Shown: in pieces, positions 46,107 through 56,180 of the stretch
How the letters are laid out: each line of letters starts with the position of its first letter
How positions within the stretch are numbered: the stretch's first letter is position 1
Source of the DNA: Mesorhizobium hawassense
Lineage (GTDB): Bacteria; Pseudomonadota; Alphaproteobacteria; Rhizobiales; Rhizobiaceae
Direction of reading: 5' to 3'
NCBI RefSeq assembly: GCF_003289945.1
Contig: NZ_QMBP01000018.1
Coordinates: forward strand, 1 to 64,000
Length of the DNA: 64,000 nt
The notes under the pieces: generated by a model
Databases searched by the model: none
What the model was told of the DNA's origin: nothing
The model's input: only the letters and a program-made list of their open reading frames with translations
Made by a program: the position numbers and the translations under genes

Positions 46107-46131
46107 GAGTGGGTCTGAATTATTCCCACTC
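46107..46131. other. candidate attachment core at the guaA 3' end
   Basis: A perfect 7-base inverted repeat, GAGTGGG (46107-46113) and CCCACTC (46125-46131), with an 11-base centre that includes the guaA stop codon (46120-46122). An imperfect-palindrome core over the end of a conserved gene is typical of tyrosine integrase sites. The second copy at the other element end is outside this window. Confidence 0.5.
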
Positions 46132-47697
46132 GATCGTGCCCGGCGGCTTCGACGTCACGTCGTAGACGACGCGGTTGATGCCTTTCACCTCGTTGATGAT
46201 GCGGGTGGCGGCGGCGCCGAGGAAGTTCATATCGTAGTGGTAGAAGTCGGCCGTCATGCCGTCGACCGAGGTGACGGCGCGCAGCGCGCAGACGAATTCA
46301 TAGGTGCGGCCGTCGCCCATGACGCCGACCGTCTGCACCGGAAGCAGCACCGCGAAGGCCTGCCAGATGGCGTCGTAGAGGCCGGCCTTGCGGATCTCGT
46401 CGAGATAGATGGCATCGGCCTCGCGCAGGATCTCCAGCTTCTCGCGCGTGATGCCGCCCGGGCAGCGTATGGCAAGGCCGGGACCCGGGAAAGGGTGGCG
46501 GCCGATGAAGCTCTCGGGCAGGCCGAGCTCCTTGCCGAGCGCCCTCACCTCGTCCTTGAACAATTCGCGCAGCGGCTCGACCAGCTTCATGTTCATGCGC
46601 TCGGGCAGGCCGCCGACATTGTGGTGGGACTTGATCGTCACCGACGGGCCGCCGGAGAAGGAGACGCTTTCGATGACGTCGGGATAGAGCGTGCCCTGCG
46701 CCAGGAAATCAGCGCCGCCGAGCTTCTTCGCCTCTTCCTCGAACACCTCGATGAACAGGCGGCCGATGGTCTTGCGCTTCTTTTCGGGATCGGCCTCGCC
46801 TTCCAACGCCGAGATGAAGCGGTCGGAGGCATCGACCAGGATCAGCGGCAGATTGTAGTGCTGGCGGAACATCTCCACCACGCCCGCCGCCTCATCCTTG
46901 CGCATCAGACCGTGGTCGACGAGGATGCAGGTCAACTGGTCGCCGATCGCTTCATGGATCAGCAGCGCCGCGACGGAAGAATCGACGCCGCCCGACAGCG
47001 CGCAGATGACCTTACCCTTGCCGACCTGCTTGCGGATCGTCTCGACCGCGTGCTCGCGATAGGCGCGCATCGTCCAGTCGCCCTCGATGCCGGCGATGTT
47101 GTGGACGAAATTCCTGAGCAGCCTCGCGCCATCGGGCGTGTGCACCACTTCCGGGTGGAACATGATACCGTACATCTTGCGCTCGATATCGCCGAAGATG
47201 GCGAAGGGCGAGCTTTCCGACTTGCCGAGCACCTTGAAGCCCGGCGGCAGTTCGATGACGCGGTCGCCATGGCTCATCCACACCTGGTGGCGCTGGCCGG
47301 GCGCCCACAGCCCCTCGAACAGCGGGCTTTCCTTCTCGATCTCGACGAAGGCGCGGCCGAACTCGCGATGGTTGGAGCTTTCGGCGACGCCGCCCATCTG
47401 CACGCAGAGCGCCATCTGGCCGTAGCAGATGCCGAGCACCGGCACACCGGCGTCGAAGACGATCTGCGGCGCGCGCGGGCTGCCGATATCGGTGGTCGAG
47501 GCCGGGCCCCCGGACAGGATCACCGCTTTCGGATTGATGCGCTTGAACGCAGCTTCGGCCGATTGGAACGGCACGATCTCGGAGAAGACGCCGGCCTCGC
47601 GGATGCGGCGGGCGATGAGCTGGGTGAACTGGCTGCCGAAATCGATGATCAGGACAGTGTCGGGCAGGACGGTGTCGGAATGATTGGCTGTCGTCAT
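46120..47697 (-). CDS. guaA: GMP synthase (glutamine-hydrolysing)
   Basis: A 525-residue GMP synthetase converting XMP to GMP with glutamine and ATP. The class I glutaminase domain has VILSGGPAS and the catalytic Cys in GICYGQM. The ATP-pyrophosphatase domain has the P-loop ALSGGVDSSVAAL near residue 240. The C-terminal dimer domain ends in SKPPGTIEWE, the invariant family end. The gene is complete, so element insertion at its 3' end has kept the coding sequence. It is the first gene on the conserved side of the boundary. Confidence 0.98.
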   Translation of the reverse strand: MTTANHSDTVLPDTVLIIDFGSQFTQLIARRIREAGVFSEIVPFQSAEAAFKRINPKAVILSGGPASTTDIGSPRAPQIVFDAGVPVLGICYGQMALCVQMGGVAESSNHREFGRAFVEIEKESPLFEGLWAPGQRHQVWMSHGDRVIELPPGFKVLGKSESSPFAIFGDIERKMYGIMFHPEVVHTPDGARLLRNFVHNIAGIEGDWTMRAYREHAVETIRKQVGKGKVICALSGGVDSSVAALLIHEAIGDQLTCILVDHGLMRKDEAAGVVEMFRQHYNLPLILVDASDRFISALEGEADPEKKRKTIGRLFIEVFEEEAKKLGGADFLAQGTLYPDVIESVSFSGGPSVTIKSHHNVGGLPERMNMKLVEPLRELFKDEVRALGKELGLPESFIGRHPFPGPGLAIRCPGGITREKLEILREADAIYLDEIRKAGLYDAIWQAFAVLLPVQTVGVMGDGRTYEFVCALRAVTSVDGMTADFYHYDMNFLGAAATRIINEVKGINRVVYDVTSKPPGTIEWE

Positions 47698-47753
47698 GGC
47701 GAGCCTTTAGAGAAAGAAACGAGTCGGCGCAATGGGTCGCGAGGTCGCGCCGC

Positions 47754-48257
47754 TCACTTCGATTCCGAGGTTTCGCCTCGAATTCGGGCGGTCGTTTCCA
47801 GCAGGTCGCCTTGCCCCGCGTCGAGTGCGCGCAAAGCGTCCACAAGCGCCGCGAACCGCCGCTCGCCGATGCGATCTATGTAGCCGCGTTCGATCTGAAG
47901 CTTGATGCGGTCGCCGTCGCGCAAGGCGTCCAGCCCCTTGCGCGTATAGCGCACAAGCTTGCCGCGCCCGTCCCGCGGATCGGGCAGCCGCTCGATCACC
48001 CCTTCCGCCTCCAGCCCATCGAGCAGTTGCTGAACCGCTTGCTTGGAAACGGCGGAACGCTCGATCAGCGCCGACTGGCGCGTGCCGCCGCGGGGGATGT
48101 GGCCGAGCAGCCCGGCACGAGCGTCGGTGAACCAGGCATGGCCGTCGGCGCGCATGGCGGCGGCGAACTCCGCCTGCCAGGCGCGGCTCGCCTGCCATAG
48201 TCGCCAGCCGACGTGATCGGGAAGCGAATCGGATTTTTCGTCAAGCTCCTTGACCAT
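47754..48257 (-). CDS. MarR family transcriptional regulator
   Basis: A 167-residue winged-helix MarR family regulator: an N-terminal dimer helix (HVGWRLWQASRAWQAEFAAAM), a helix-turn-helix around RSAVSKQAVQQLLDGLEAEG and the wing IERLPDPRDGRGKLVRYTRKG. The start is placed at the ATG at 48257, because the open frame further upstream overlaps a palindromic operator and the divergent gene. The operator-like GTCAAGATACTTGAC at 48276 suggests self-control and control of the divergent 48344 gene. Its signal is unknown. Confidence 0.85.
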   Translation of the reverse strand: MVKELDEKSDSLPDHVGWRLWQASRAWQAEFAAAMRADGHAWFTDARAGLLGHIPRGGTRQSALIERSAVSKQAVQQLLDGLEAEGVIERLPDPRDGRGKLVRYTRKGLDALRDGDRIKLQIERGYIDRIGERRFAALVDALRALDAGQGDLLETTARIRGETSESK

Positions 48258-48275
48258 TTGTCGAAACTCCGTATA

Positions 48276-48302
48276 GTCAAGATACTTGACGATATTCTTG
48301 AC
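48276..48302. promoter_or_regulatory. palindromic MarR-type operator
   Basis: Perfect inverted repeat GTCAAG-ATA-CTTGAC at 48276-48290, followed by a third half-site, CTTGAC, at 48297. It lies between the divergent MarR gene and the 48344 gene, 19 bases from the chosen MarR start. Confidence 0.65.
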
Positions 48303-48343
48303 GTCGAGACCATTCGAAAAACGCAAACCCATGGACAGGGACA

Positions 48344-48661
48344 ATGACGATACTGAACAGGGACACGCTGGCCATTATCATGGTCGGAACCACGCATGTC
48401 ATCGACATGGGCGGCAAGAACGCTTTCATCCACTACGAAACAGAAGATCGAGCGCACATGCTTTTGCCGGATGGCAAACGCTTCCACGGACTTTGGACTC
48501 TTCTGGACGACGGCTACAAGGTGGAATGGAAGGACGGCCCGACCGGCGCGTGGAAACTCGATCACACACCGGGAGCAATCGACTACATCGACGCGACAGG
48601 CGCCTCTCGTGGGCGCATTTCACGCATCGATTTCGGCGATCCGCAGCGCCTTGCGGCTTGA
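48344..48661 (+). CDS. conserved hypothetical protein divergent from MarR
   Basis: A 105-residue small soluble protein with alternating strands: TLAIIMVGTTHVIDMGGKNAFIHYE near the start and KRFHGLWTLLDDGYKVEWKDGPTGAWKL in the middle. The pattern, with Trp and Gly turns, suggests a compact beta barrel. There is no signal peptide and no named family that I recognise. AGGGA upstream supports the ATG at 48344. It is divergent from the MarR gene across a palindromic operator, so it is the likely target of that regulator. Convergent with mtnN, 12 bases apart. Confidence 0.7.
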   Translation: MTILNRDTLAIIMVGTTHVIDMGGKNAFIHYETEDRAHMLLPDGKRFHGLWTLLDDGYKVEWKDGPTGAWKLDHTPGAIDYIDATGASRGRISRIDFGDPQRLAA

Positions 48662-48673
48662 TCCGATTTGCAG

Positions 48674-49312
48674 TCAGCCACCAAGCAGGCCGCCGGCGAT
48701 CGCCTGCTCCAGCAGGCCGACAGCCGCGGCCAGCTTCTCGTCGATGACGTGCAGATACTCCTTCCAGTCATTGACGTGGCGCAGATCGGCGGCGCCGTCG
48801 GATATGCCGCGCAACCCGATCAGCGGCACGCCGAACAACTGGCAGGCGCGCAGGCAGGCAAAAGTCTCCATGTCGACCATATCGGCATCGATGGCGTCAT
48901 AGGCGGCTCCGGAGATGATCGCGCCGCCGGTCGAGAGCGCGGCGGTCTTGACGCCTGGAATGACGAAGGGCAGCGGCACTGTCACCGGCAGGTCGAGAAA
49001 AGGCGTCGCGCCCTTCTCGAAGCCGAGCGGCGAGGCGTCCATGTCGCGGTAGCTCACCGAGACCGCTTGGTAGATTTCGGCCTGTTCCAGCTTGCGGCTG
49101 CCGGCCGAGCCCAGCGAAACGATGAGGTCGGGAAGCGCCCCTTCGGTCTTCAACGCCGCGAGCTCGGCACCCAGCCGCACACCGGCCTCGACCGGACCGA
49201 CGCCGGTCATCAGCGGCGTGAACAGGTTCTCGAGGTGCGGGCCGTATTCCGCCTCGGCCGCCATGACGAAGAGGACGGATTTGCCTGACAGACGCGACAC
49301 TTGAACCGACAT
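48674..49312 (-). CDS. mtnN: 5'-methylthioadenosine/S-adenosylhomocysteine nucleosidase-like protein
   Basis: A 212-residue purine/uridine phosphorylase-type nucleosidase. It shows FVMAAEAEYGPHLE at the start with the acid-base Glu position, VSLGSAGSR near residue 65, VDMETFACLRACQLFGVPLIG with the ribose-binding Met-Glu and the late GISDGAADLRHVNDW with the catalytic Asp. It hydrolyses the glycosidic bond of methylthioadenosine or S-adenosylhomocysteine for methionine salvage; substrate preference cannot be set from sequence. Single gene on the minus strand. Confidence 0.85.
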   Translation of the reverse strand: MSVQVSRLSGKSVLFVMAAEAEYGPHLENLFTPLMTGVGPVEAGVRLGAELAALKTEGALPDLIVSLGSAGSRKLEQAEIYQAVSVSYRDMDASPLGFEKGATPFLDLPVTVPLPFVIPGVKTAALSTGGAIISGAAYDAIDADMVDMETFACLRACQLFGVPLIGLRGISDGAADLRHVNDWKEYLHVIDEKLAAAVGLLEQAIAGGLLGG

Positions 49313-49453
49313 GACGACTCTACCCCCTATTTGTTACGACTACAAAAGGGGGCAACGTGCCCTCGCCGCGTCCCGGCCCTTCGCTATGGCTCCGGGCGTT
49401 CGTCGCTCGAAAAGCCCATTCGGGGGCTTTTCGTCCGCAGCGCGGGCCGCTCC

Positions 49454-49912
49454 TCACCCCTCGATCCCGTCGCGGCCGACCACCGTCATCATCGTACCGG
49501 TCATGGTGGCGATGAGCTTTGCCTCGCCATCGGCGGCGAAGGCGTAAGCCTGGCCGTCGGCGACGATGATGGTGCGGCCGGGCTTGGTCACCGAGCCGCG
49601 GAACAGGAAGCGCTCGCCCCGGCCCGGCGCCAGGAGGTTGACCTTGAATTCGATGGTCAGCACGCTGGAATTCTGCGGCATCAGCGAAAAGGCCGCGTAG
49701 CCGCAGGCCGAATCCAGCGCGGTCGAGATGACGCCGGCATGCAGGAAGCCATGCTGCTGGGTGAGCGCGGCCGAGTATGGCATTTCGATCTCGATGATGC
49801 CGGGCGTCACCAGCGTCAGCTCGGCGCCGATCGTGGCCATGGCTTTTTGCCGCGCAAAAGACGTCCTGACGCGTTCCTCGAAATCAGGAGCGGGTACGAT
49901 CTTGGCTGCCAT
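49454..49912 (-). CDS. PaaI-type hotdog thioesterase
   Basis: A 152-residue hotdog-fold thioesterase of the PaaI family, acting on acyl-CoA. It shows the long helix region QQHGFLHAGVISTALDSACGYAAFS with the conserved HGG/HAG-type motif around residue 75 and the strand SVLTIEFKVNLLAPGRGE. The end GTMMTVVGRDG is typical. The substrate is unknown. Codon use matches the surrounding chromosome. A 90-base gap separates it from tspO upstream; it may share that promoter. Confidence 0.85.
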   Translation of the reverse strand: MAAKIVPAPDFEERVRTSFARQKAMATIGAELTLVTPGIIEIEMPYSAALTQQHGFLHAGVISTALDSACGYAAFSLMPQNSSVLTIEFKVNLLAPGRGERFLFRGSVTKPGRTIIVADGQAYAFAADGEAKLIATMTGTMMTVVGRDGIEG

Positions 49913-49999
49913 GATCTTCGCCTCACGTTTGCTGGCGCAAGCTTATTGCAGAGCCGGGAGCGGGGCGCAATCTCAATTGCTGCACTGCAGCAAGACCGA

Positions 50000-50458
50000 T
50001 CAATTCAGCCAGAAGAGCGAGGCGTTGAGCAAAGTGGCAAAAGCCACCCAGGCCGCATAGGGCTCGAACAGCCAGGCGGACAGCCTGTCGCTCTCCCAAA
50101 CGCGGGTGATGAAGAGCACAATGGTGGCGAGGAGCAAAAGGATGACGACCAGCGCAAGTCCCATCATCCTGGCGCCGAAGAAGGTCGGCGACCAGAGGAA
50201 ATTGAGCACCAGTTGGACCGCCCAGATCCTCATCGCCCCGTTGCCAGGCTGCAGCTGCCATGTCCGCCAGCCGGCAATAGCGATCAAGACGTAAAGCAGC
50301 GACCAGACCGGCCCGAAGACCCAGTTCGGCGGATTGAACGGCGGTTTGGCCAGCGATGCGTACCAGGCACCCGGAAGCGTGGCATAACCAATCAGCAGGC
50401 CGCCGCCGAGGACGAGAAGCAAGAAGACGACAAGCGACCGGTATTTCAGCAAGCACAC
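50000..50458 (-). CDS. tspO: TspO/MBR family membrane protein
   Basis: A protein of about 152 residues with five membrane helices. It has the TspO blocks WYASLAKPPFNPPNWVFGPVWSLLY (residues 30-54) and QLVLNFLWSPTFFG. It binds porphyrins or related tetrapyrroles and affects their metabolism or stress responses; in Rhodobacter it modulates photosynthesis genes and in Sinorhizobium the NdiA-type nutrient response. The start is GTG at 50458 or the TTG two codons later. It lies about 40 bases downstream of the rsmB-like gene on the same strand. Confidence 0.9.
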   Translation of the reverse strand: MCLLKYRSLVVFLLLVLGGGLLIGYATLPGAWYASLAKPPFNPPNWVFGPVWSLLYVLIAIAGWRTWQLQPGNGAMRIWAVQLVLNFLWSPTFFGARMMGLALVVILLLLATIVLFITRVWESDRLSAWLFEPYAAWVAFATLLNASLFWLN

Positions 50459-50501
50459 CCCCGGATTGACAGGGATAAAACTGGGGCGATGCAAGCTTGC
50501 G

Positions 50502-51791
50502 TCAAGCGGCCCTGCGCAAGGCATGGAAATAGAACCCATCGGTGCCGCTGAGCGCCGGCGACAGCGAGATACCGCCGGCGCCGGCAATGCGCGCGGCGCC
50601 TGCATGGCCAGGGAAATGGCCATCCCAGAGCGCCTTGTGGTCGACCGGCGCAAACTCCTTGTGGCGCTCGCGGAAAGCCGCGACCTGCTCGCCGTTTTCG
50701 GCATCGAACACCGAACAGGTGATATAGACCAGCAGGCCACCCGGTTTGACGTAAGCCTGAGCCGTGTCGAGGATCGTCTGCTGTTCTGCCTTGCGGGCGT
50801 CGAGCTGCCTTTCGGTCAGCCGCCATTTGGCGTCGGGCCGCCGCCGCCAGGTGCCGCTGCCGGTGCAGGGCGCATCGATCAGCACGAGATCCATGTGCCT
50901 GGCCAGCGGCGCAAGCTCCGCAGGCTTGCTGACGACCTGGATGTTGCGGTTGTGCGAGCGGCGGATGCGCTCGAAGATCGGCGCCAGCCGCACCTTTTCC
51001 GCGTCATGGGCAAAGAGCTGGCCCGTATTGCCCATCTCGGCCGACAGTGCCAGCGTCTTGCCGCCGGCGCCGGCGCAATAGTCGAGCACCTGCATGCCGG
51101 GCGAGGCACCGGCAAGTGCCGCGGCAAGCTGCGAGCCCTCGTCCTGCACCTCGAACCAGCCTTTCTGAAAGGCCGGCTCGGCCTGCACATTGGGGTGACG
51201 GCCGTCGCCGTCGATCGGCGGGATGCGGATGCCGTGCGGTGCGATTGCCGCAGGCGCCGCGCCCGTGCCCTGCAGCTCGGCCAGCACCTTGGCGCGATCG
51301 GCCTGGAGCGTGTTGACCCTGAGATCCAGCGGCGGGCGCTGCGCCAGTGCAGCACCTTCCTCGACCCAGGCGTCGCCATAGGCCTGCTCAAGCAACGGCG
51401 CGCACCAGTCCGGCACATCCGCCCGCACCGCTTCGGGCGCCTCGGCAAGCCTTCGCTCGGCCGCCGCCTTCAACTCGGCCGCGTTGAGCGGCGGCGGCGC
51501 GAATTTGTCGCCGTCGAGCGCGCCGTTCAGCGACTGCGCCGTCTGTCCCCATTCGAGCAGCAGCGCGCCGAAGCCAATGGCGCGCGGCGTGTCCTCGCCA
51601 AACTGCCAGCCGGCCGAGCGTTTGCGGCGCAGCGCGTCATAAACGATGTTGCCGATCGCCGCGCGGTCGCCGCCGCCGGCGAAGCGATGCGACAGGCCCC
51701 AATCGCGCAAGGCGTCGGCCACCGGCCGGTGACGCCGGCCGATGTCTTCCAGAACCTCTATGGCCGCCGCCAGCCGTCCGCCCAATCGCAT
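50502..51791 (-). CDS. RsmB-type rRNA m5C methyltransferase
   Basis: A 429-residue SAM-dependent cytosine-C5 methyltransferase of the NOL1/NOP2/sun (RsmB) family. The N-terminal part is an RNA-binding region. The methyltransferase core has VLDYCAGAGGKTLAL near residue 215, DAPCTGSGTWRRRPD with the product-release Cys near 285 and YITCSVFDAENGEQV with the catalytic Cys near 355. It methylates a cytosine in ribosomal RNA. Several such paralogues exist per genome, so the exact site is not given. Confidence 0.9.
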   Translation of the reverse strand: MRLGGRLAAAIEVLEDIGRRHRPVADALRDWGLSHRFAGGGDRAAIGNIVYDALRRKRSAGWQFGEDTPRAIGFGALLLEWGQTAQSLNGALDGDKFAPPPLNAAELKAAAERRLAEAPEAVRADVPDWCAPLLEQAYGDAWVEEGAALAQRPPLDLRVNTLQADRAKVLAELQGTGAAPAAIAPHGIRIPPIDGDGRHPNVQAEPAFQKGWFEVQDEGSQLAAALAGASPGMQVLDYCAGAGGKTLALSAEMGNTGQLFAHDAEKVRLAPIFERIRRSHNRNIQVVSKPAELAPLARHMDLVLIDAPCTGSGTWRRRPDAKWRLTERQLDARKAEQQTILDTAQAYVKPGGLLVYITCSVFDAENGEQVAAFRERHKEFAPVDHKALWDGHFPGHAGAARIAGAGGISLSPALSGTDGFYFHALRRAA

Positions 51792-52124
51792 CCCGTTTTC
51801 CGCTTACCCTGCAAATTTGTTCCAGCCCGCTCTTAAAGCGTTTCAGGTCTGGATTGAAAGAGTTCTGTTCAGCTTCCCCGGCGAAACCACATTTTCAAAC
51901 CAGGCGATTTTTGCCGAACGGTTTTTCAAAGCGGGCGATGCGATCGGAAAACAAGAACAACCGACCAGAATATGAAAGGTCTCTAATGTCTTTGACTGGT
52001 ATGCACAAGCAAGCCTACCGGCTTAACCTCTCAGCTTTCCAAGTTTTGCCGGCAGGAATACTCTTGCGGCGGTGATTCGCGGTGCGGAAAAGCGCGGTCT
52101 GGCGGATCCTTTGAGGAGAGGGCA
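51792..52124. other. rsmB-aqpZ intergenic region
   Basis: A divergent intergenic region of 333 bases, more AT-rich than its surroundings. The promoters of both genes should lie here; no known operator is recognised. Confidence 0.4.
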
Positions 52125-52802
52125 ATGAAGACCTATCTGGCAGAAGTTCTCGGCACGTTCTTGTTGGTGTTCATCGGTACAGCCTCCGTTGTCACGGGCG
52201 GTTTCGGCGGCGCGTTGCCGCTCGGCCAGGAAGGCATCGGGCTGGCGTTCGGTATCGGCCTGATCGCCGCGGCCTATGCGATCGGCCCGATCTCGGGGGC
52301 GCATCTCAACCCGGCAGTCACCCTCGGCGTCTTCCTGGCGGGACGGATGCCGGCCAAGGATGTCGTCCCTTACTGGATCGCGCAGGTCATCGGCGCCGTC
52401 ATCGCTTCGTTGGCGCTGTGGATCATCGTTTCCGGCCAGGCCGGCGGCCACACCGGCGGCTTCGGCGCCAATGGCTGGGACGAGACGAAATGGGGCATGA
52501 GCTCGGCCTTCCTGTGGGAACTGATCGGCACCTTCACCTTCGTCACCGTGATCCTCGGCGTCACCAACGCCAGGCACACCACCGCCTTTGCCGGCCTGGT
52601 CATCGGCCTGACGCTGGCAGGCATTCACTTCGCCATGATCCCGGTGACCGGCACCTCGGTCAATCCGGCGCGCTCGATCGGCCCGGCGCTGTTTTCGGGC
52701 GGCGCGGCGCTCAGCCAGCTGTGGCTGTTCATCGTCGCGCCGCTGATCGGCGGCGCCATTGCCGGCGTCGTCGCCAAGGCCGGCATCTTCGAGAAAGACT
52801 GA
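52125..52802 (+). CDS. aqpZ: aquaporin Z
   Basis: A 225-residue aquaporin with six membrane segments and the two half-helix NPA motifs: SGAHLNPAVT near residue 64 and GTSVNPARS near 180. The Arg after the second NPA and the His in GIHFAM fit the narrow selectivity filter of water channels rather than glycerol channels. A GGAGAG ribosome site precedes the ATG. It is monocistronic, ending at a bidirectional terminator shared with katG. Confidence 0.95.
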   Translation: MKTYLAEVLGTFLLVFIGTASVVTGGFGGALPLGQEGIGLAFGIGLIAAAYAIGPISGAHLNPAVTLGVFLAGRMPAKDVVPYWIAQVIGAVIASLALWIIVSGQAGGHTGGFGANGWDETKWGMSSAFLWELIGTFTFVTVILGVTNARHTTAFAGLVIGLTLAGIHFAMIPVTGTSVNPARSIGPALFSGGAALSQLWLFIVAPLIGGAIAGVVAKAGIFEKD

Positions 52803-52820
52803 TAGCTCTACATCAATGCA

Positions 52821-52855
52821 AAAAAGGCGCGGGGCGATGGCCCCGCGCCTTTTTC
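52821..52855. terminator. bidirectional terminator between aqpZ and katG
   Basis: A-run, then stem GGCGCGGGGC (52827-52836), loop GATG, stem GCCCCGCGCC (52841-52850), T-run. It serves both convergent genes. Confidence 0.95.
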
Positions 52856-52872
52856 GTTGGGAGGATACGATC

Positions 52873-55083
<2,211 letters not shown>

Positions 55084-55098
55084 CTTAGTCTCCGATTC

Positions 55099-55137
55099 TG
55101 CCGAGGTTTTTGCCGAGGTTGAATTTTTGCCGAGGTT
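55099..55137. repeat. three TGCCGAGGTT repeats in the katG leader
   Basis: TGCCGAGGTT at 55099, 55111 and 55128 on the plus strand (AACCTCGGCA in the katG sense), spaced 12 and 17 bases apart. A hairpin, CCCGAAATTTTTCGGG, follows at about 55144. The closest copy almost touches the katG ribosome site. Confidence 0.7.
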
Positions 55138-55258
55138 GATTTTCCCGAAATTTTTCGGGGGCAGCCATCGGCCGCGCCAACCTGGAACGATTCTAGACTA
55201 GGCCGGCCAACCGATAAAGACAAATTGCCTTTCCTGTTTGTTTTGATAATTTTTGCTT

Positions 55259-56167
55259 ATGATTGGTCTCACCGTTCGCCAGATGCTTTATTTCGACGCG
55301 CTGGCGCAGACGCTGCATTTCGGCCGGGCCGCCAGGCTTGCCGGCGTCAGCCAGCCAGCACTGTCCTCGCAGATCGCCGAGATGGAAGAACGATTGAACT
55401 GTCGTCTGTTCGAACGCGGCGGCAAGACGGTGCGGATGACCGACGAAGCGCATGCCTTGCAGCCGCGCATCGAGCGCATCCTCGCCGATATCCGTGACGT
55501 CGAAGCGACGGCGCGACGCGGCCGCCCCGCGATGGAGGGCCGCTTCCGGCTGGGCATCATCCCGACGGTGGCGCCGTATCTTCTGCCGTATGTGCTGCCG
55601 GAGCTGAAGAAGAAGTACCCTGCCCTGCAGCTCGAGCTGCGCGAGGCGGTGACGGCATCGCTGGTCGAAGACACGGCCACCGGCCGGCTCGACGCTTTCA
55701 TCGCCGCGCTGCCGCTCGACCATCCGGGCCTCGTCGCGCAAGAACTGTTCCCCGATCGCTTCTTCCTGGCCGTGCCGTCGGGCGACCCGGCTTTCGCCTC
55801 GCCGCCCGTGCCGCCGGAAAGCCCGGCGCTGGAGCGGCTGATGCTGCTCGAGGAAGGCCACTGCCTGCGTGAACAGGCCCTGGCGGTCTGCGGCAATGTT
55901 CGGCCGGTGGCGATGGCAAGCTACGGCGCGACCAGCTTGACGACGTTGCTGCAGATGGTGGCGCATGGGCTGGGTGTGACGCTGGTGCCGGAGATGGCGG
56001 CAAGTGCCGCCGGCGTCATGCCGGACCTCAGGATCGTGCCGTTCCAGGAACCGATGCCGCAGCGCCTGATCTGCATGGCCTGGCGCCGCAACAAGGCGCG
56101 GCAGGACGAGTGCGCGGAACTGGCGCGGATCATTCGTGGATTGGATCAGGCGGTGCTGGGGGGTTGA
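55259..56167 (+). CDS. oxyR: OxyR, peroxide-sensing LysR-type regulator
   Basis: A 302-residue LysR family regulator. The helix-turn-helix is HFGRAARLAGVSQPALSSQIAEME (residues 20-43). The sensor region has EEGHCLREQALAVC with Cys202 and Cys211 nine residues apart, the redox pair of OxyR that forms a disulfide on peroxide exposure. It is divergent from katG with a 175-base shared promoter region. The ATG at 55259 is preferred; a TTG two codons upstream is possible. Confidence 0.93.
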   Translation: MIGLTVRQMLYFDALAQTLHFGRAARLAGVSQPALSSQIAEMEERLNCRLFERGGKTVRMTDEAHALQPRIERILADIRDVEATARRGRPAMEGRFRLGIIPTVAPYLLPYVLPELKKKYPALQLELREAVTASLVEDTATGRLDAFIAALPLDHPGLVAQELFPDRFFLAVPSGDPAFASPPVPPESPALERLMLLEEGHCLREQALAVCGNVRPVAMASYGATSLTTLLQMVAHGLGVTLVPEMAASAAGVMPDLRIVPFQEPMPQRLICMAWRRNKARQDECAELARIIRGLDQAVLGG

Positions 56168-56180
56168 GGCACAGCAGGTC

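Noticed and set aside
46069..47883. Long plus-strand open frame of 604 codons opposite guaA
   Set aside because: It is the antisense of guaA in high-GC DNA; the minus-strand protein is a complete GMP synthase.
52023..52628. Minus-strand open frame opposite aqpZ
   Set aside because: Antisense of a clear aquaporin gene; acidic repetitive translation typical of a shadow frame.
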